64,000 nucleotides of DNA from Flavobacterium sp. 140616W15 (GCF_003668995.1 NZ_CP033068.1:2108001-2172000), one strand, 5' to 3'; positions 8,459-16,730 are shown, numbered from the stretch's first letter. Numbers and translations: made by a program. The notes: generated from the sequence alone by a model not told the origin.

Positions 8459-10561
8459 TTATTTTATAGAAATAGCTACTCCACCACTAGGAGCTAATTT
8501 TTGTTTCAATTTAGTTTTGCTATTTACAGTTACTTTACGAATGTTATACGATTGCGGATTGGTTTTGTAATCTGCTGTTTTTCCGTCTTCATAAATCGTT
8601 GCTGTGTATGATTTCCCAACTGGCAGAAAACTAAAATCAATCATAGCAGTACGTGGCTTTTCATCAGTAATTCCGCCAACAAACCATTCTTGCTTTCCTT
8701 TTGTTTTTCTGGCAATTGTAATAAAATCTCCAGGTTCGGCTTCTAGAATATAGGTTTCATCCCAATCTAAAGCAACATCTTTTATAAACTGAAATGCATC
8801 TTTAAAACGAATGTAGTTTTCAGGTAGATCAGCTGCCATTTGTAACGGACTGTACATGGTTACATACAATGCCAATTGTTTTACCAATGTTGTACTTAAT
8901 TTATTCTTTTTAGATCCGTAAACCGATAAATCTCCTTGAAAAATTCCAGGCGTATAATCCATAGGACCTCCCATTAGTCGGGTAAAAGGCAAGATTGTAG
9001 TATGATCCGGATGAACTCCTTCCATTGCTTCAAACTCTGTTCCTCGTGCTGATTCTTGTGCAAACCAGTTAGGATAGGTACGATGCAAACCTGTAGGTCG
9101 AACTGCCTCATGTGAATTTACCATGATTTTATGCTTTGCGGCTTCTTTAGCAACGTAAGTATAATGATTCACCATTTGCTGCCCATCATGATGTTCTCCT
9201 CTTGGAATGATTGGACCAACATATCCTGTTTTAACCGCATTATAATTATTATCGGTCATGAAATTTAATGCCCCATTTAATTGTCGTTCATATTCAGCGG
9301 TCGAAGATGTAGTTTCATGATGCATAATAATTTTTACATTCTTTTTATTTGCATAGTTATTCAATTCCTTTACATCAAAATCAGGATATGCTTTAGTAAA
9401 ACTATAAATGCGTTCTTTCTTAAAGGCAGTATTATCTTCCCATCCTTCATTCCATCCTTCAACCAAAACGGCATCAAAGCCATTTACAGCAGCAAAATCA
9501 ATATACTCTTTGACATGTTTAGTATTGGCTCCATGCGTGTTATTAGGTTTTAATTTTGAAAAATCGGTAGTTCCAATAACCACATCCTGATTATCCGAAT
9601 ATGCCCAAGTAGATCCACCTCCTATAAAATATTCCCACCAAACACCAATATATTTTACGGGTTTAATCCAAGAAGTATCTTCAAAATTACATGGTTCATT
9701 AAGATTCAATATCATTTTTGAAGCCAAGATATTTCTAGCATCATCACTTACAACAATTGTTCGCCAAGGCGTAAAACTTCCTGTTTGAATATAGCCTTTA
9801 TTACCCACAGCATCTGGTACAAGATGCGAACTTAACGAATAGGTTTTATCATCGACATTAAGGCACATTGCAGGATAATTTTTTAAAGCTGCTTCGTGAA
9901 TATTGATATAAAGTCCTGCATCGGTCTTTATCATTAAAGGTGTTTGTGTTGCCAAATTCTTAATTGGTGTTTGTGCTGCAAGTGGAACATGAACTGCATC
10001 ATACACCAAAGATTGCATTTCTGATATTTTAGAAGTCGTATAACTATATTCGTTTGTATCATAATCACCTGGGATCCAAAAGAGTTTATGATCTCCTGTT
10101 AAATTAAACTCAGTTGTTTCTTCCTGAATAATAAAATGACGCAAATTTTCTTGCACAGGAAATTCATATCTAAATCCTAAACCATCATTAAACAAACGGA
10201 AATATATTGCTATTTTTCGCTTACTTTTCTCTTGAATAAGCGCTACTTTCAATTCATTATAATGATTTTGTATCTCTTTTTGCTCTCCTAAAACTGGTTT
10301 CCAAGTACTGTTTTCTGATTGAAACTTGGTACCTGCAATCTGGAAATCTTTATTCAGCATAATATCCGACTTTATAATTAAGCCTAATTTACTTTCCTTG
10401 ATTACTTCTTTTTTCTTATAACTTAATGAGTAAATTGGCGTTCCTTCAGAATTCAAATGAAACTTTAAAGTCAAATTACCATTTGGCGATTTAAGTTCCT
10501 GAGCATTCGTAAATGAAGTTGAAACAAAAATAAAAAAGCAGATAAAAAGTATATTTTTCAT
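8459..10561 (-). CDS. susB: GH97 alpha-glucosidase, inverting SusB-like type
   Basis: Exported glycoside hydrolase of family 97. The signal peptide (MKNILFICFFIFVSTSFTNAQ) is followed by the N-terminal beta-sandwich, a TIM barrel (about 300-580) and a C-terminal beta domain, 700 aa in all. Counting from the ATG at 10561, residues equivalent to SusB of Bacteroides are present at a constant offset: E171 and E503 (calcium ligands), E416 (HHET, acid), E485 (SHEAVRPTG) and E509 (ARGTEFE, bases). This identifies the inverting branch rather than the retaining alpha-galactosidase branch. The frame is open to 10630, but the added residues precede the signal peptide and would read through the operator. 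The LacI-type site 23 bases upstream ties it to the susCD regulon. Confidence 0.93.
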   Translation of the reverse strand: MKNILFICFFIFVSTSFTNAQELKSPNGNLTLKFHLNSEGTPIYSLSYKKKEVIKESKLGLIIKSDIMLNKDFQIAGTKFQSENSTWKPVLGEQKEIQNHYNELKVALIQEKSKRKIAIYFRLFNDGLGFRYEFPVQENLRHFIIQEETTEFNLTGDHKLFWIPGDYDTNEYSYTTSKISEMQSLVYDAVHVPLAAQTPIKNLATQTPLMIKTDAGLYINIHEAALKNYPAMCLNVDDKTYSLSSHLVPDAVGNKGYIQTGSFTPWRTIVVSDDARNILASKMILNLNEPCNFEDTSWIKPVKYIGVWWEYFIGGGSTWAYSDNQDVVIGTTDFSKLKPNNTHGANTKHVKEYIDFAAVNGFDAVLVEGWNEGWEDNTAFKKERIYSFTKAYPDFDVKELNNYANKKNVKIIMHHETTSSTAEYERQLNGALNFMTDNNYNAVKTGYVGPIIPRGEHHDGQQMVNHYTYVAKEAAKHKIMVNSHEAVRPTGLHRTYPNWFAQESARGTEFEAMEGVHPDHTTILPFTRLMGGPMDYTPGIFQGDLSVYGSKKNKLSTTLVKQLALYVTMYSPLQMAADLPENYIRFKDAFQFIKDVALDWDETYILEAEPGDFITIARKTKGKQEWFVGGITDEKPRTAMIDFSFLPVGKSYTATIYEDGKTADYKTNPQSYNIRKVTVNSKTKLKQKLAPSGGVAISIK

Positions 10562-10583
10562 AATTTTAAGAAAGTTATATGAA

Positions 10584-10608
10584 TTACTAAATCGATTTAG
10601 CAAACATA
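10584..10608 (-). promoter_or_regulatory. GH97 promoter -7 box with overlapping LacI-type operator
   Basis: TTACTAAATCGATTTAGCAA (10584-10603, centre 10593-10594) overlaps minus-strand TATGTTTG (10601-10608), a TAnnTTTG -7 box. A repressor bound here would cover the transcription start. This is the cleanest palindrome of the four. Confidence 0.68.
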
Positions 10609-10881
10609 ATAAAAAATATCTTACTTGCATACTTAATGCAAAAATTATGATTTATAAGTAGTATTATCCCACAATAAAGGAAGTCTATTCATGATATTAA
10701 ACAATATTATGTTTTAATTCAATAAAACTTAAAGACAATGGTAAGTAAGAATTTATTACATCCAAAATCGATATAACTACCCGTAGTAGTATCTACCTTG
10801 GTAATGTATGTGTTTACCATCTTTGGTTTTAGCTGTTTTTTATTTGGAACTTAATCTGGTTCAAAAAAAGTTTTGTAACAA

Positions 10882-11622
10882 TTACAATTTTCTGTTTTTA
10901 CTAATTTTCTCTACTTCTTTTAAGGTAAGATTCAAAATAGCAGCTATTTCTTCGACTGTCATATTTTTATCTAATAGATTAGCTACAACTCTATTTTCAG
11001 TCTCAATTCTTAACGACTTTTCAGTTTGTGCAGTTTCTTTAAATTTATCAGTTGTTTCTTTAAATTTTTTATTTGTCTCTTTAAGCTTATCTGTTTTTTC
11101 CTTTATGGTTTTCTCCATTTCTTTTTTTATTTCCAGCACCTGTTTACGGATTCTTTCTTCTATTTGGTAGGTAGGAACATATTTTACACTTTTCTCTAAT
11201 TCATCCATTAATCCTACATCTAGAAAGCTCATATATCGCTCTGGACTAATAATAAGATGATCTAGAAGCTCTATATTCAAAATCTTGCCTACTTGTATCA
11301 ATCTGTCTGTTACATCTTTATCAGCATCAGATGGAGTCATTCTTCCACTCGGGTGGTTATGCACCGCTAGTACACTTGTTGCTCCTTTTAGCACAGCCAC
11401 TCTATATACATTCATTGGCTCAACCTGTGTAGCTCTTACGCTGCCCATGCTCACTAATTCGATATACAAAATAGTGTTTGCCATGTTAAGCCCTATCATC
11501 CAGAAATGTTCTTTCTCGCGGTCTATTTCATTTTCACGCAATAAAATACGCTGCATGATTCCATATAAATCACGAGCACCTCCTATTTCAATCTTATCCT
11601 TATCTGTTATCTTGACATTCAT
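10882..11622 (-). CDS. RadC-like JAB-domain protein with coiled coil and C-terminal HTH-like segment
   Basis: The JAMM/MPN+ metal site is intact: E55, H88-N-H90 (VHNHPSG), S98 and D101 (MTPSDADKD). The N-terminal HhH region of classical RadC is missing, as in the short JAB proteins found on mobile elements. Residues about 160-215 are a Lys/Glu/Thr-rich coiled coil with repeated KFKETTDKFKET words. The last about 35 residues (LLDKNMTVEEIAAILNLTLKEVEKI) resemble the helix-turn-helix-like tail of Rpn/transposase-associated nucleases. The ATG at 11622 is preferred over 11661 because it opens the family motif MNVKIT and follows an AAAGGGTGAAAGAA leader. The biological role of this subfamily is not known to me. 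Confidence 0.8.
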   Translation of the reverse strand: MNVKITDKDKIEIGGARDLYGIMQRILLRENEIDREKEHFWMIGLNMANTILYIELVSMGSVRATQVEPMNVYRVAVLKGATSVLAVHNHPSGRMTPSDADKDVTDRLIQVGKILNIELLDHLIISPERYMSFLDVGLMDELEKSVKYVPTYQIEERIRKQVLEIKKEMEKTIKEKTDKLKETNKKFKETTDKFKETAQTEKSLRIETENRVVANLLDKNMTVEEIAAILNLTLKEVEKISKNRKL

Positions 11623-11845
11623 TTCTTTCACCCTTTTTAATTTAATAAGACATACAAACATAATAAATTTTTATTAGTCAATATCTATGCATTTTAAATA
11701 TTTTGTAGTCTTTTTTTGATGATTATTTTTTTTGAATGCGTAACTCTAAATAATTTGCATACTTTTAATGGCATCAAATCAATCTAACTTTTTAGGAGGT
11801 TTAAATTTGAAATTGAAAAAATAAAACACAAATATCATGAAATAA

Positions 11846-11881
11846 AGCTTGTTTGGGATTACCGAATAAAACAAACAAGCT
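11846..11881. repeat. Perfect 10-bp-arm hairpin before lipoprotein gene
   Basis: AGCTTGTTTG (11846-11855) and CAAACAAGCT (11872-11881) are exact complements around a 16-base loop, 25 bases before the ATG at 11907. There is no T-tract. It could fold in the leader mRNA. Confidence 0.5.
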
Positions 11882-11906
11882 AGAAAGGTTTAAATCACTA
11901 AGAGAA

Positions 11907-12350
11907 ATGAATAGTATTAATCGAGAATATAAAAGGAGAGAAGAATTAGACAATAATATTGATGAGTTAGTAGTAATTTTACTGAATTTAGTAAAGAAAT
12001 GTTTTAGTTTTATTATTCTTGTCTTTTTTATTTCTTGCGGAAGTCAAACAACTAAAAATGAAATTTTGAATGTTGGAAAAGAATTAACTACGAATGATTT
12101 ATCAAAAACAGATTCCACTGAAAATATTGTATTTATTGGAAAAGGACTAAAGGAAAAAATAAATGAATTAAAAAAGCAAAACCCTAAATTTAAATTAGAA
12201 GTTAAAAATGGGGACTTAAATTATCCTCTTGGAGATTCCAAAGCCGAGAATGTTTTAATATTAAATAATGGAACCCAAAAAATTAATGTGAGATTAAAAT
12301 ACAATTCAAATAAAAAGAAATTTGATATTTTAGGTTATACTTCTGAATAA
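11907..12350 (+). CDS. Small putative lipoprotein, unknown function
   Basis: The frame contains a clear lipobox (CFSFIILVFFISCGSQ) followed by about 100 soluble residues rich in Lys and Asn (ENIVFIGKGLKEKINELKKQ, KINVRLKYNSNKKKFDILGY). The ATG at 11907 follows AGAGAA and leaves an unusually long 27-residue charged segment ahead of the hydrophobic core. A TTG at 11853 gives a still longer, less credible form. I do not recognise a family. The long N-region may mean the true start lies closer to the lipobox at a non-ATG codon, or that the 5' end has been rearranged. Confidence 0.5.
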   Translation: MNSINREYKRREELDNNIDELVVILLNLVKKCFSFIILVFFISCGSQTTKNEILNVGKELTTNDLSKTDSTENIVFIGKGLKEKINELKKQNPKFKLEVKNGDLNYPLGDSKAENVLILNNGTQKINVRLKYNSNKKKFDILGYTSE

Positions 12351-12533
12351 AAAAACTACTGCTACTACAACGGATTAGGGTAATTGCTTTATGGAAAGTC
12401 GATTATTTAATTGTAATTAGGTGTTTTTTTTATAAAAAAGTAAGTTATTTGATGTTTTCAGCTTATTATTATTGGCGAAACAAATATTAAAAAGCTAATA
12501 AAATCAGACTTCAATAAAATGTTTATAAAAAAA

Positions 12534-12568
12534 TTAACAACTACGATAGTCAAGAAAAAGTATCTTTG
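12534..12568 (+). promoter_or_regulatory. Promoter of first Cys-rich gene
   Basis: TTAACAA (12534-12540), a 20-base spacer and TATCTTTG (12561-12568) match the Bacteroidota TTG/TAnnTTTG pattern. The predicted start is about 5 bases before the ATG at 12578, giving an almost leaderless mRNA. A near-copy of this arrangement precedes the paralogue at 15665. Confidence 0.6.
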
Positions 12569-12577
12569 CTCTCGACT

Positions 12578-12934
12578 ATGACAAAAAAGTTCTACATATT
12601 GCTACTCGTAACGCTTGGTTTCCTAATGGGACCAACGCTTACTTATGCGCATGGAACAAAAAATGAAATGTCATGTTGCAAAAAAGAATCTACAACAAAA
12701 GACTGTTGCAAGAAAAAAGATTCTAACAAAAAAGGTCATAATTGTGATAACAGCTGTTCAGGAAACTCTTGTGGTTCTACAACTGCTAACTGTGGCTTTT
12801 CGCCAATGGCTATCTTTCAAACAGAAAACAACTCACTTTTTAGTTTTTCTGAAAGAAAACAAAATTACTATTATTCTGAAATCTTTATTTCTTCAGATTT
12901 CCGTTCTATCTGGCTTCCACCTAAAATAAGCTAG
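12578..12934 (+). CDS. Cys-rich secreted protein, paralogue 1
   Basis: The signal peptide MTKKFYILLLVTLGFLMG...YA is followed by a short domain with many Cys (SCCKKES, DCCKKKD, CDNSCSGNSCG, ANCGF), a pattern that suggests metal binding. The tail ends SIWLPPKIS. The last 29 residues (from FSERKQNYYY) are identical to those of the paralogue at 15665-16024, whereas the Cys-rich middle differs. The start at 12578 follows the promoter; a TTG at 12566 lies inside the -7 box. It lies ahead of HMA and TlpA genes, so a role in envelope metal or thiol handling is likely but unproven. Confidence 0.75.
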   Translation: MTKKFYILLLVTLGFLMGPTLTYAHGTKNEMSCCKKESTTKDCCKKKDSNKKGHNCDNSCSGNSCGSTTANCGFSPMAIFQTENNSLFSFSERKQNYYYSEIFISSDFRSIWLPPKIS

Positions 12935-13095
12935 ATTTATTTCCTGACAGCCATAAGTCTGTCTTATTCAAAAGTCTTTTTTAAGGCTTTAATCAAAAAC
13001 ATTTTTTAATCCTATTCTATTTTGCAGAAATAGCTGTATTTGCTATGTTTTCTGTCCTATTTTAGGGTTAGTCCATCCAAAAAAAATTACATACA

Positions 13096-13458
13096 ATGAA
13101 CTCAATAAAAAATTTATTGATGGTAATGACTCTATTACTATCAGTTACTTTCGCCAGCGCGCAAATAAAAAATAAAACTACCGAAACTGTAAAAATCAAT
13201 GGTAACTGCAGTATGTGCAAGAAAACCATCGAAACTGCAGCAAACATAAATAAAGAAGCCAAAGTAAACTGGAATGAAACTACTAAAATGGCAACCATTA
13301 CTTACGATAACAAGAAAACTAATCTTGATGCAATACTAAAACGTGTTGCTGATGCTGGATATGATAATGAAAAATTTACAGCTCCTAATTCTGTTTATGA
13401 TGAACTACACGGATGTTGCCAATATGATAGAGAAGCAAGCCCTAAAAAAGCGCAATAG
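13096..13458 (+). CDS. Exported HMA-domain (heavy-metal-associated) protein
   Basis: The signal peptide ends at ASAQ (residue about 23). A single HMA domain follows (about 28-95) with metal site NCSMCKKTIE and the usual beta-alpha-beta continuation (KVNWNETTKMATITYDNKKTNLDAILKRVADAGYD). A C-terminal GCCQYD adds two more Cys. Such proteins carry Cu(I) or Zn(II) in the envelope. The gene lies 30 bases before a TlpA-like thioredoxin gene, consistent with one transcript. Its signal peptide closely matches that of the second TlpA protein (16177), not the adjacent one. Confidence 0.88.
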   Translation: MNSIKNLLMVMTLLLSVTFASAQIKNKTTETVKINGNCSMCKKTIETAANINKEAKVNWNETTKMATITYDNKKTNLDAILKRVADAGYDNEKFTAPNSVYDELHGCCQYDREASPKKAQ

Positions 13459-13488
13459 TCTTAATCAAAATCATTTAAACAAAATATC

Positions 13489-13977
13489 ATGTTCAAAATA
13501 AAAAATATAATCACATTATTTGTCCTTGTTGCAACAGTTTCTGTAGCAAGTGCACAAATAAAAATAGGAGATTCTTTTCCAGATGTTCAGCTTCAAAACA
13601 ATAAGAATGCTACCGTTAAACTAAATTCTTTTAAAGGAAAAACAGTTTTAGTAGACTTTTGGGCTTCATGGTGTGCTCCTTGCAGAGTTGCCAATAAAAA
13701 ATTGGTAAAACTATATGACCAATACAAAGGTCAGAACTTTGAAATTGTTGGAATATCAATAGATATCGACAAAACTAAATGGTTAAAAGCCATCGAAAAA
13801 GATAAACTGAAGCACCAGCAATTAATCGACCCTAAAGGTTTTGATGCTAAAACGGCTGTAACTTTTGGAGTTGATGCCTTGCCATCTGCCTATCTTTTTG
13901 ATGCATCAGGAAAACTGATTGCTATAAACCCAACTGAAGCGCAAATAATTGCACAAATCAAAAAAAACAAAAAATAA
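13489..13977 (+). CDS. TlpA-like periplasmic thioredoxin, copy 1
   Basis: The signal peptide ends ASAQ. The thioredoxin/AhpC-TSA fold carries the active site WASWCAPCR at about residues 57-65. The rest (VDFWASW, NFEIVGISIDID, ALPSAYLFDASGKLIA with cis-Pro region) is canonical. It is likely to reduce exported protein thiols, with electrons supplied by the DsbD protein encoded at 16731. Copy 2 at 16177 shares most of the mature sequence but has WCPYC. Confidence 0.9.
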   Translation: MFKIKNIITLFVLVATVSVASAQIKIGDSFPDVQLQNNKNATVKLNSFKGKTVLVDFWASWCAPCRVANKKLVKLYDQYKGQNFEIVGISIDIDKTKWLKAIEKDKLKHQQLIDPKGFDAKTAVTFGVDALPSAYLFDASGKLIAINPTEAQIIAQIKKNKK

Positions 13978-13978
13978 A

Positions 13979-14506
13979 ATGAAAACCATAAATATAAAAT
14001 TCATAGCTGTTACACTTGTACTATTATTAACTGGTGTAAAATCATATTCTCAAATTTCTAAAGCCGAAATAATGGCAACTGGATTAACTTGTTCTATGTG
14101 CTCTAATGCCATAAACAAACAATTAAAATCCTTTGCCGAAGTAGATAGCATTGCTACTGATTTGAATACAAATACATTTACTGTTTACTTCAAAAAAGAC
14201 AATTCATTACAGCCTAAAGTACTAAGAAAAGCGGTTGAAAAAGCGGGTTTCTTTGTAGGTTCTTTAGTTTTAACAGCTAAGTTTCATACTGATAAAATCG
14301 AGGATAATACAACTCTAAAAGTTGATGATGCTACCTATACTTTTATCGATATTAAAACCCCAGTTGCTCATGCAGAAGTAAAATATAGAGTTCTGGATAA
14401 AGGTTTTGTAACCCAAAAAGAGTACAAAAAATTAATTAAATCATATTCTAAGTATCCTGGTTATGCTACAGAAAATGAAAATGATTATTACTTAAAAGCA
14501 CTATAA
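13979..14506 (+). CDS. Exported HMA-domain protein with C-terminal extension
   Basis: The start is the ATG at 13979, directly after the TlpA stop; an upstream ATG at 13949 lies inside the TlpA gene and precedes the signal. The signal peptide (to about SYSQ) is followed by an HMA domain with GLTCSMCSNAINKQL and KAVEKAGFFVG. About 80 further residues do not match a domain I recognise (FHTDKIEDNTTLKVDDATYTF). Its probable role is metal capture in the periplasm. The near-zero gaps on both sides show an operon with TlpA and the beta-barrel protein. Confidence 0.85.
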   Translation: MKTINIKFIAVTLVLLLTGVKSYSQISKAEIMATGLTCSMCSNAINKQLKSFAEVDSIATDLNTNTFTVYFKKDNSLQPKVLRKAVEKAGFFVGSLVLTAKFHTDKIEDNTTLKVDDATYTFIDIKTPVAHAEVKYRVLDKGFVTQKEYKKLIKSYSKYPGYATENENDYYLKAL

Positions 14507-14510
14507 AAAA

Positions 14511-15317
14511 ATGAAATATTTATCATTAGTCTTTATATTCTTTATTTCATATAATATAGATGCTCAAGAATTATTTGTAGTAACCGAACCTGCCAGTAAT
14601 GCCCCAGCGGGTTCTATTGGGGTTCGTGTAGGCCAATCAATCATGGATAACAAACACGAAAGTGGCTCTATGTATAATTTAACACCTGAAGTAACATGGG
14701 GAATAAATAAAAATCTGATGGTTCGTACCTCAGCTTTTTTAAGTAACCAAGAAAACGGATTAGGTCTTAAAGGGGGTGGTTTTTACGCCAAATACCGATT
14801 CTTTTCTGTAGATGATCTACAAAGCCATTTTAGAATGGCTGCGTTTGGAAGATACAGTTATAATAACTCTTTTTTTAATCAGGAAGCTATAGACTTAGCC
14901 AACGGAAATTCTGGTTACGAAGCAGGTTTAGTCGCAACGCAGTTAATTCATAAAGTGGCATTAAGTTCCTCTGTAAGTTATGTGCATGCGCTTAACAATC
15001 CTGATTATAGTTTTCCGGATGCCTTGGGTAAAAATGCTGTAAACTATACCTTTTCGGTAGGGAAATTAATGCATCCAAAAAAATATACAAGTTATAAGCA
15101 AACGAATATTAATGCTATGCTTGAATTTACAGGACAAACAATTACCGAAAACGGAAAATCATATCTAGATGTAGTTCCTTCTATTCAGTTTATCATTAAT
15201 AGTCAGGCAAGAATTGACCTTGCTTACAAAAAAGAATTGTATAGCTCAATGCAACGTGCAGCATCTGATGGTGTTTTCTTAAAACTGGAGTACACTTTTT
15301 TTAATGTAACGAAATAG
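14511..15317 (+). CDS. Outer-membrane beta-barrel protein (transporter-like)
   Basis: The signal peptide ends DAQE. The remaining about 250 residues alternate polar and aromatic residues in beta-strand fashion (SIGVRVGQSIMDN, LTPEVTWGINKNLMVRTSAFLS, GGGFYAKYRFFS) and end with strand LEYTFFNVTK. This resembles the MetA-pathway/transporter-like barrel families (inference, no signature motif). It lies 4 bases after the HMA gene, so it is co-transcribed and may serve the same metal or thiol pathway. Confidence 0.75.
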   Translation: MKYLSLVFIFFISYNIDAQELFVVTEPASNAPAGSIGVRVGQSIMDNKHESGSMYNLTPEVTWGINKNLMVRTSAFLSNQENGLGLKGGGFYAKYRFFSVDDLQSHFRMAAFGRYSYNNSFFNQEAIDLANGNSGYEAGLVATQLIHKVALSSSVSYVHALNNPDYSFPDALGKNAVNYTFSVGKLMHPKKYTSYKQTNINAMLEFTGQTITENGKSYLDVVPSIQFIINSQARIDLAYKKELYSSMQRAASDGVFLKLEYTFFNVTK

Positions 15318-15339
15318 TTTAAGCTGTAGGTAAATTTTA

Positions 15340-15432
15340 TTTCACGCAGATTTAAAAAGATCTAAGCTGATACAGGCAGATTCATTTATAATCTAAATTT
15401 AATCTGCTTTAATCTATAAGATCTGCGTGAAA
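15340..15432. repeat. ~93-bp repeat element with 12-bp terminal inverted repeats
   Basis: It begins TTTCACGCAGAT and ends with the exact complement ATCTGCGTGAAA, with CTGATACAGGCAGATT and AATCTGCTTTAATC inside. It belongs to the same CTGCGTGA word family as the tandem repeats at 8041. It lies in the spacer 15318-15664, which holds no other gene. Confidence 0.7.
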
Positions 15433-15523
15433 CAAAAAAAATATTAGAAAAAGAATAAAATAGAGATCTCTTTATAGTTGTGTAAAAGGTCGTTTTACTC
15501 ATAAAATCAGATCTCATTCCAAG

Positions 15524-15557
15524 CCTAACAGGTTTCTAAAACTTGTTAGGTTTATTT
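15524..15557 (+). terminator. Intrinsic terminator after first metal/thiol block
   Basis: CCTAACAGGTTT (15524-15535) pairs over 12 bases with AAACTTGTTAGG (15539-15550, one G-U), followed by TTTATTT. It is the likely end of the 12578-15317 transcript. Confidence 0.65.
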
Positions 15558-15622
15558 CTATAAAAATCTAATTACCTTCAGAACAAAACCTTCAGATTAA
15601 ACGCATAACATTTACATCAAAA

Positions 15623-15656
15623 TTAACACCCATCTGATAATTAAATTTTATTTTCG
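15623..15656 (+). promoter_or_regulatory. Promoter of second Cys-rich gene
   Basis: TTAACAC (15623-15629), a 19-base spacer and TATTTTCG (15649-15656) lie just before the ATG at 15665. The spacing mirrors the promoter at 12534, suggesting it was copied with the gene. Confidence 0.5.
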
Positions 15657-15664
15657 TATTTCTT

Positions 15665-16024
15665 ATGGCAAAAAAATTCTACATACTATTAATTATAACG
15701 TTTGGTTTCTTTATGGGACCTACGCTTAATTTTGCACGTGGAATAAAAATAGAAAAGGTATGTCTTAAAAATAAAGCGTTCTTAAAAGCCTCATGTAAAG
15801 AAACAGATTTTAAAACAAAAGAACACAGATGTCCTAATGGTTGTATAGAAAGTGCTGCCGATTGTCCTGTAGTTTACTGTAGTTATTATTCGCCTATGAT
15901 TTCTTTTCAAATAGATAATCATTCTTTTTTTAATTTTTCAGAAAGAAAGCAAAACTATTATTATTCAGAAATCTTTATTTCTTCAGATTTCCGTTCCATT
16001 TGGCTTCCGCCAAAAATAAGCTAG
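15665..16024 (+). CDS. Cys-rich secreted protein, paralogue 2
   Basis: The signal peptide (MAKKFYILLIITFGFFMGPTL) is nearly that of the protein at 12578. The middle has fewer, differently spaced Cys (VCLKNK, SCKETD, RCPNGC, DCPVVYC). The last 29 residues are identical to paralogue 1 and end LPPKIS. The contrast between a diverged Cys region and an invariant tail suggests the tail is the functional or partner-binding part. It begins the second block, followed by TlpA copy 2 and DsbD. Confidence 0.72.
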   Translation: MAKKFYILLIITFGFFMGPTLNFARGIKIEKVCLKNKAFLKASCKETDFKTKEHRCPNGCIESAADCPVVYCSYYSPMISFQIDNHSFFNFSERKQNYYYSEIFISSDFRSIWLPPKIS

Positions 16025-16176
16025 ATTCCTTTTGCGACAGCCATAAATGCGTTTTATCCAAAAACCATTTTTAAAGCTGTAAATCATTAAAAAAACCAAT
16101 TCTATTCAGGATATAGCAGTATTTGTTATGTTGACTGTTATGTCTTGGAATTAACTCTTTCAAAATTACAAAAACA

Positions 16177-16659
16177 ATGAATTCAATAAAAAATATATTG
16201 ATAGCAATAACCGTATTATTATCTATCACTTCTATTAATGCACAAATTAAAAAAGGTGATTCTTTCCCAAATATCCAATTACAGAATGATACGAATAAAA
16301 CAGTCAAACTAAATTCTTATACGGGAAAAACAGTTTTAGTTGATTTTTGGGCATCTTGGTGTCCGTATTGTCGAATAGCCAACAAAAATTTAGTGAAACT
16401 ATATGATAAGTACAAAGGGCAAAATTTTGAGATTGTTGGGATATCGGTAGATATTAGTAAAGCAAAATGGTTACAAGCGATTAAAGAAGACAAACTAAAA
16501 AGTCCACAATTGATTGATCCAAAAGGCTTTGATGCCAAATCGGTAGCAATCTTTGGAGTAAAAGGAATACCTAGCACTTACCTTTTTAATACTTCAGGAA
16601 AATTAATTGCCATCAACCCAACAGAAGCACAAATAATTGCTCAAATCAAAAAGAAATAA
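16177..16659 (+). CDS. TlpA-like periplasmic thioredoxin, copy 2 with swapped signal peptide
   Basis: The mature part (from QIKKGDSFP) is a close copy of TlpA copy 1, with active site WASWCPYCR and the same C-terminus PTEAQIIAQIKK. Its signal peptide, MNSIKNILIAITVLLSITS, is instead the counterpart of the HMA protein at 13096 (MNSIKNLLMVMTLLLSVT). The junction lies at the shared AQIK. It most likely arose by duplication of the HMA-TlpA pair followed by deletion between the two AQIK sites. It is probably a DsbD client. Confidence 0.9.
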   Translation: MNSIKNILIAITVLLSITSINAQIKKGDSFPNIQLQNDTNKTVKLNSYTGKTVLVDFWASWCPYCRIANKNLVKLYDKYKGQNFEIVGISVDISKAKWLQAIKEDKLKSPQLIDPKGFDAKSVAIFGVKGIPSTYLFNTSGKLIAINPTEAQIIAQIKKK

Positions 16660-16730
16660 GTGTTTTACTAAAAGACACGATCTAAAATCAAATCATCACC
16701 AGAACAAATCGTTCTGATTAAACTTATAAA

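Noticed and set aside
11853..11906. Longer lipoprotein start at TTG 11853
   Set aside because: It overlaps the leader hairpin and pushes the lipobox even further from the N-terminus.
12351..12420. Remnant of an Rhs-type gene (TACTACAACGGATTAG reads YYNGL)
   Set aside because: Only a few codons and no longer similarity, so chance is the better explanation.
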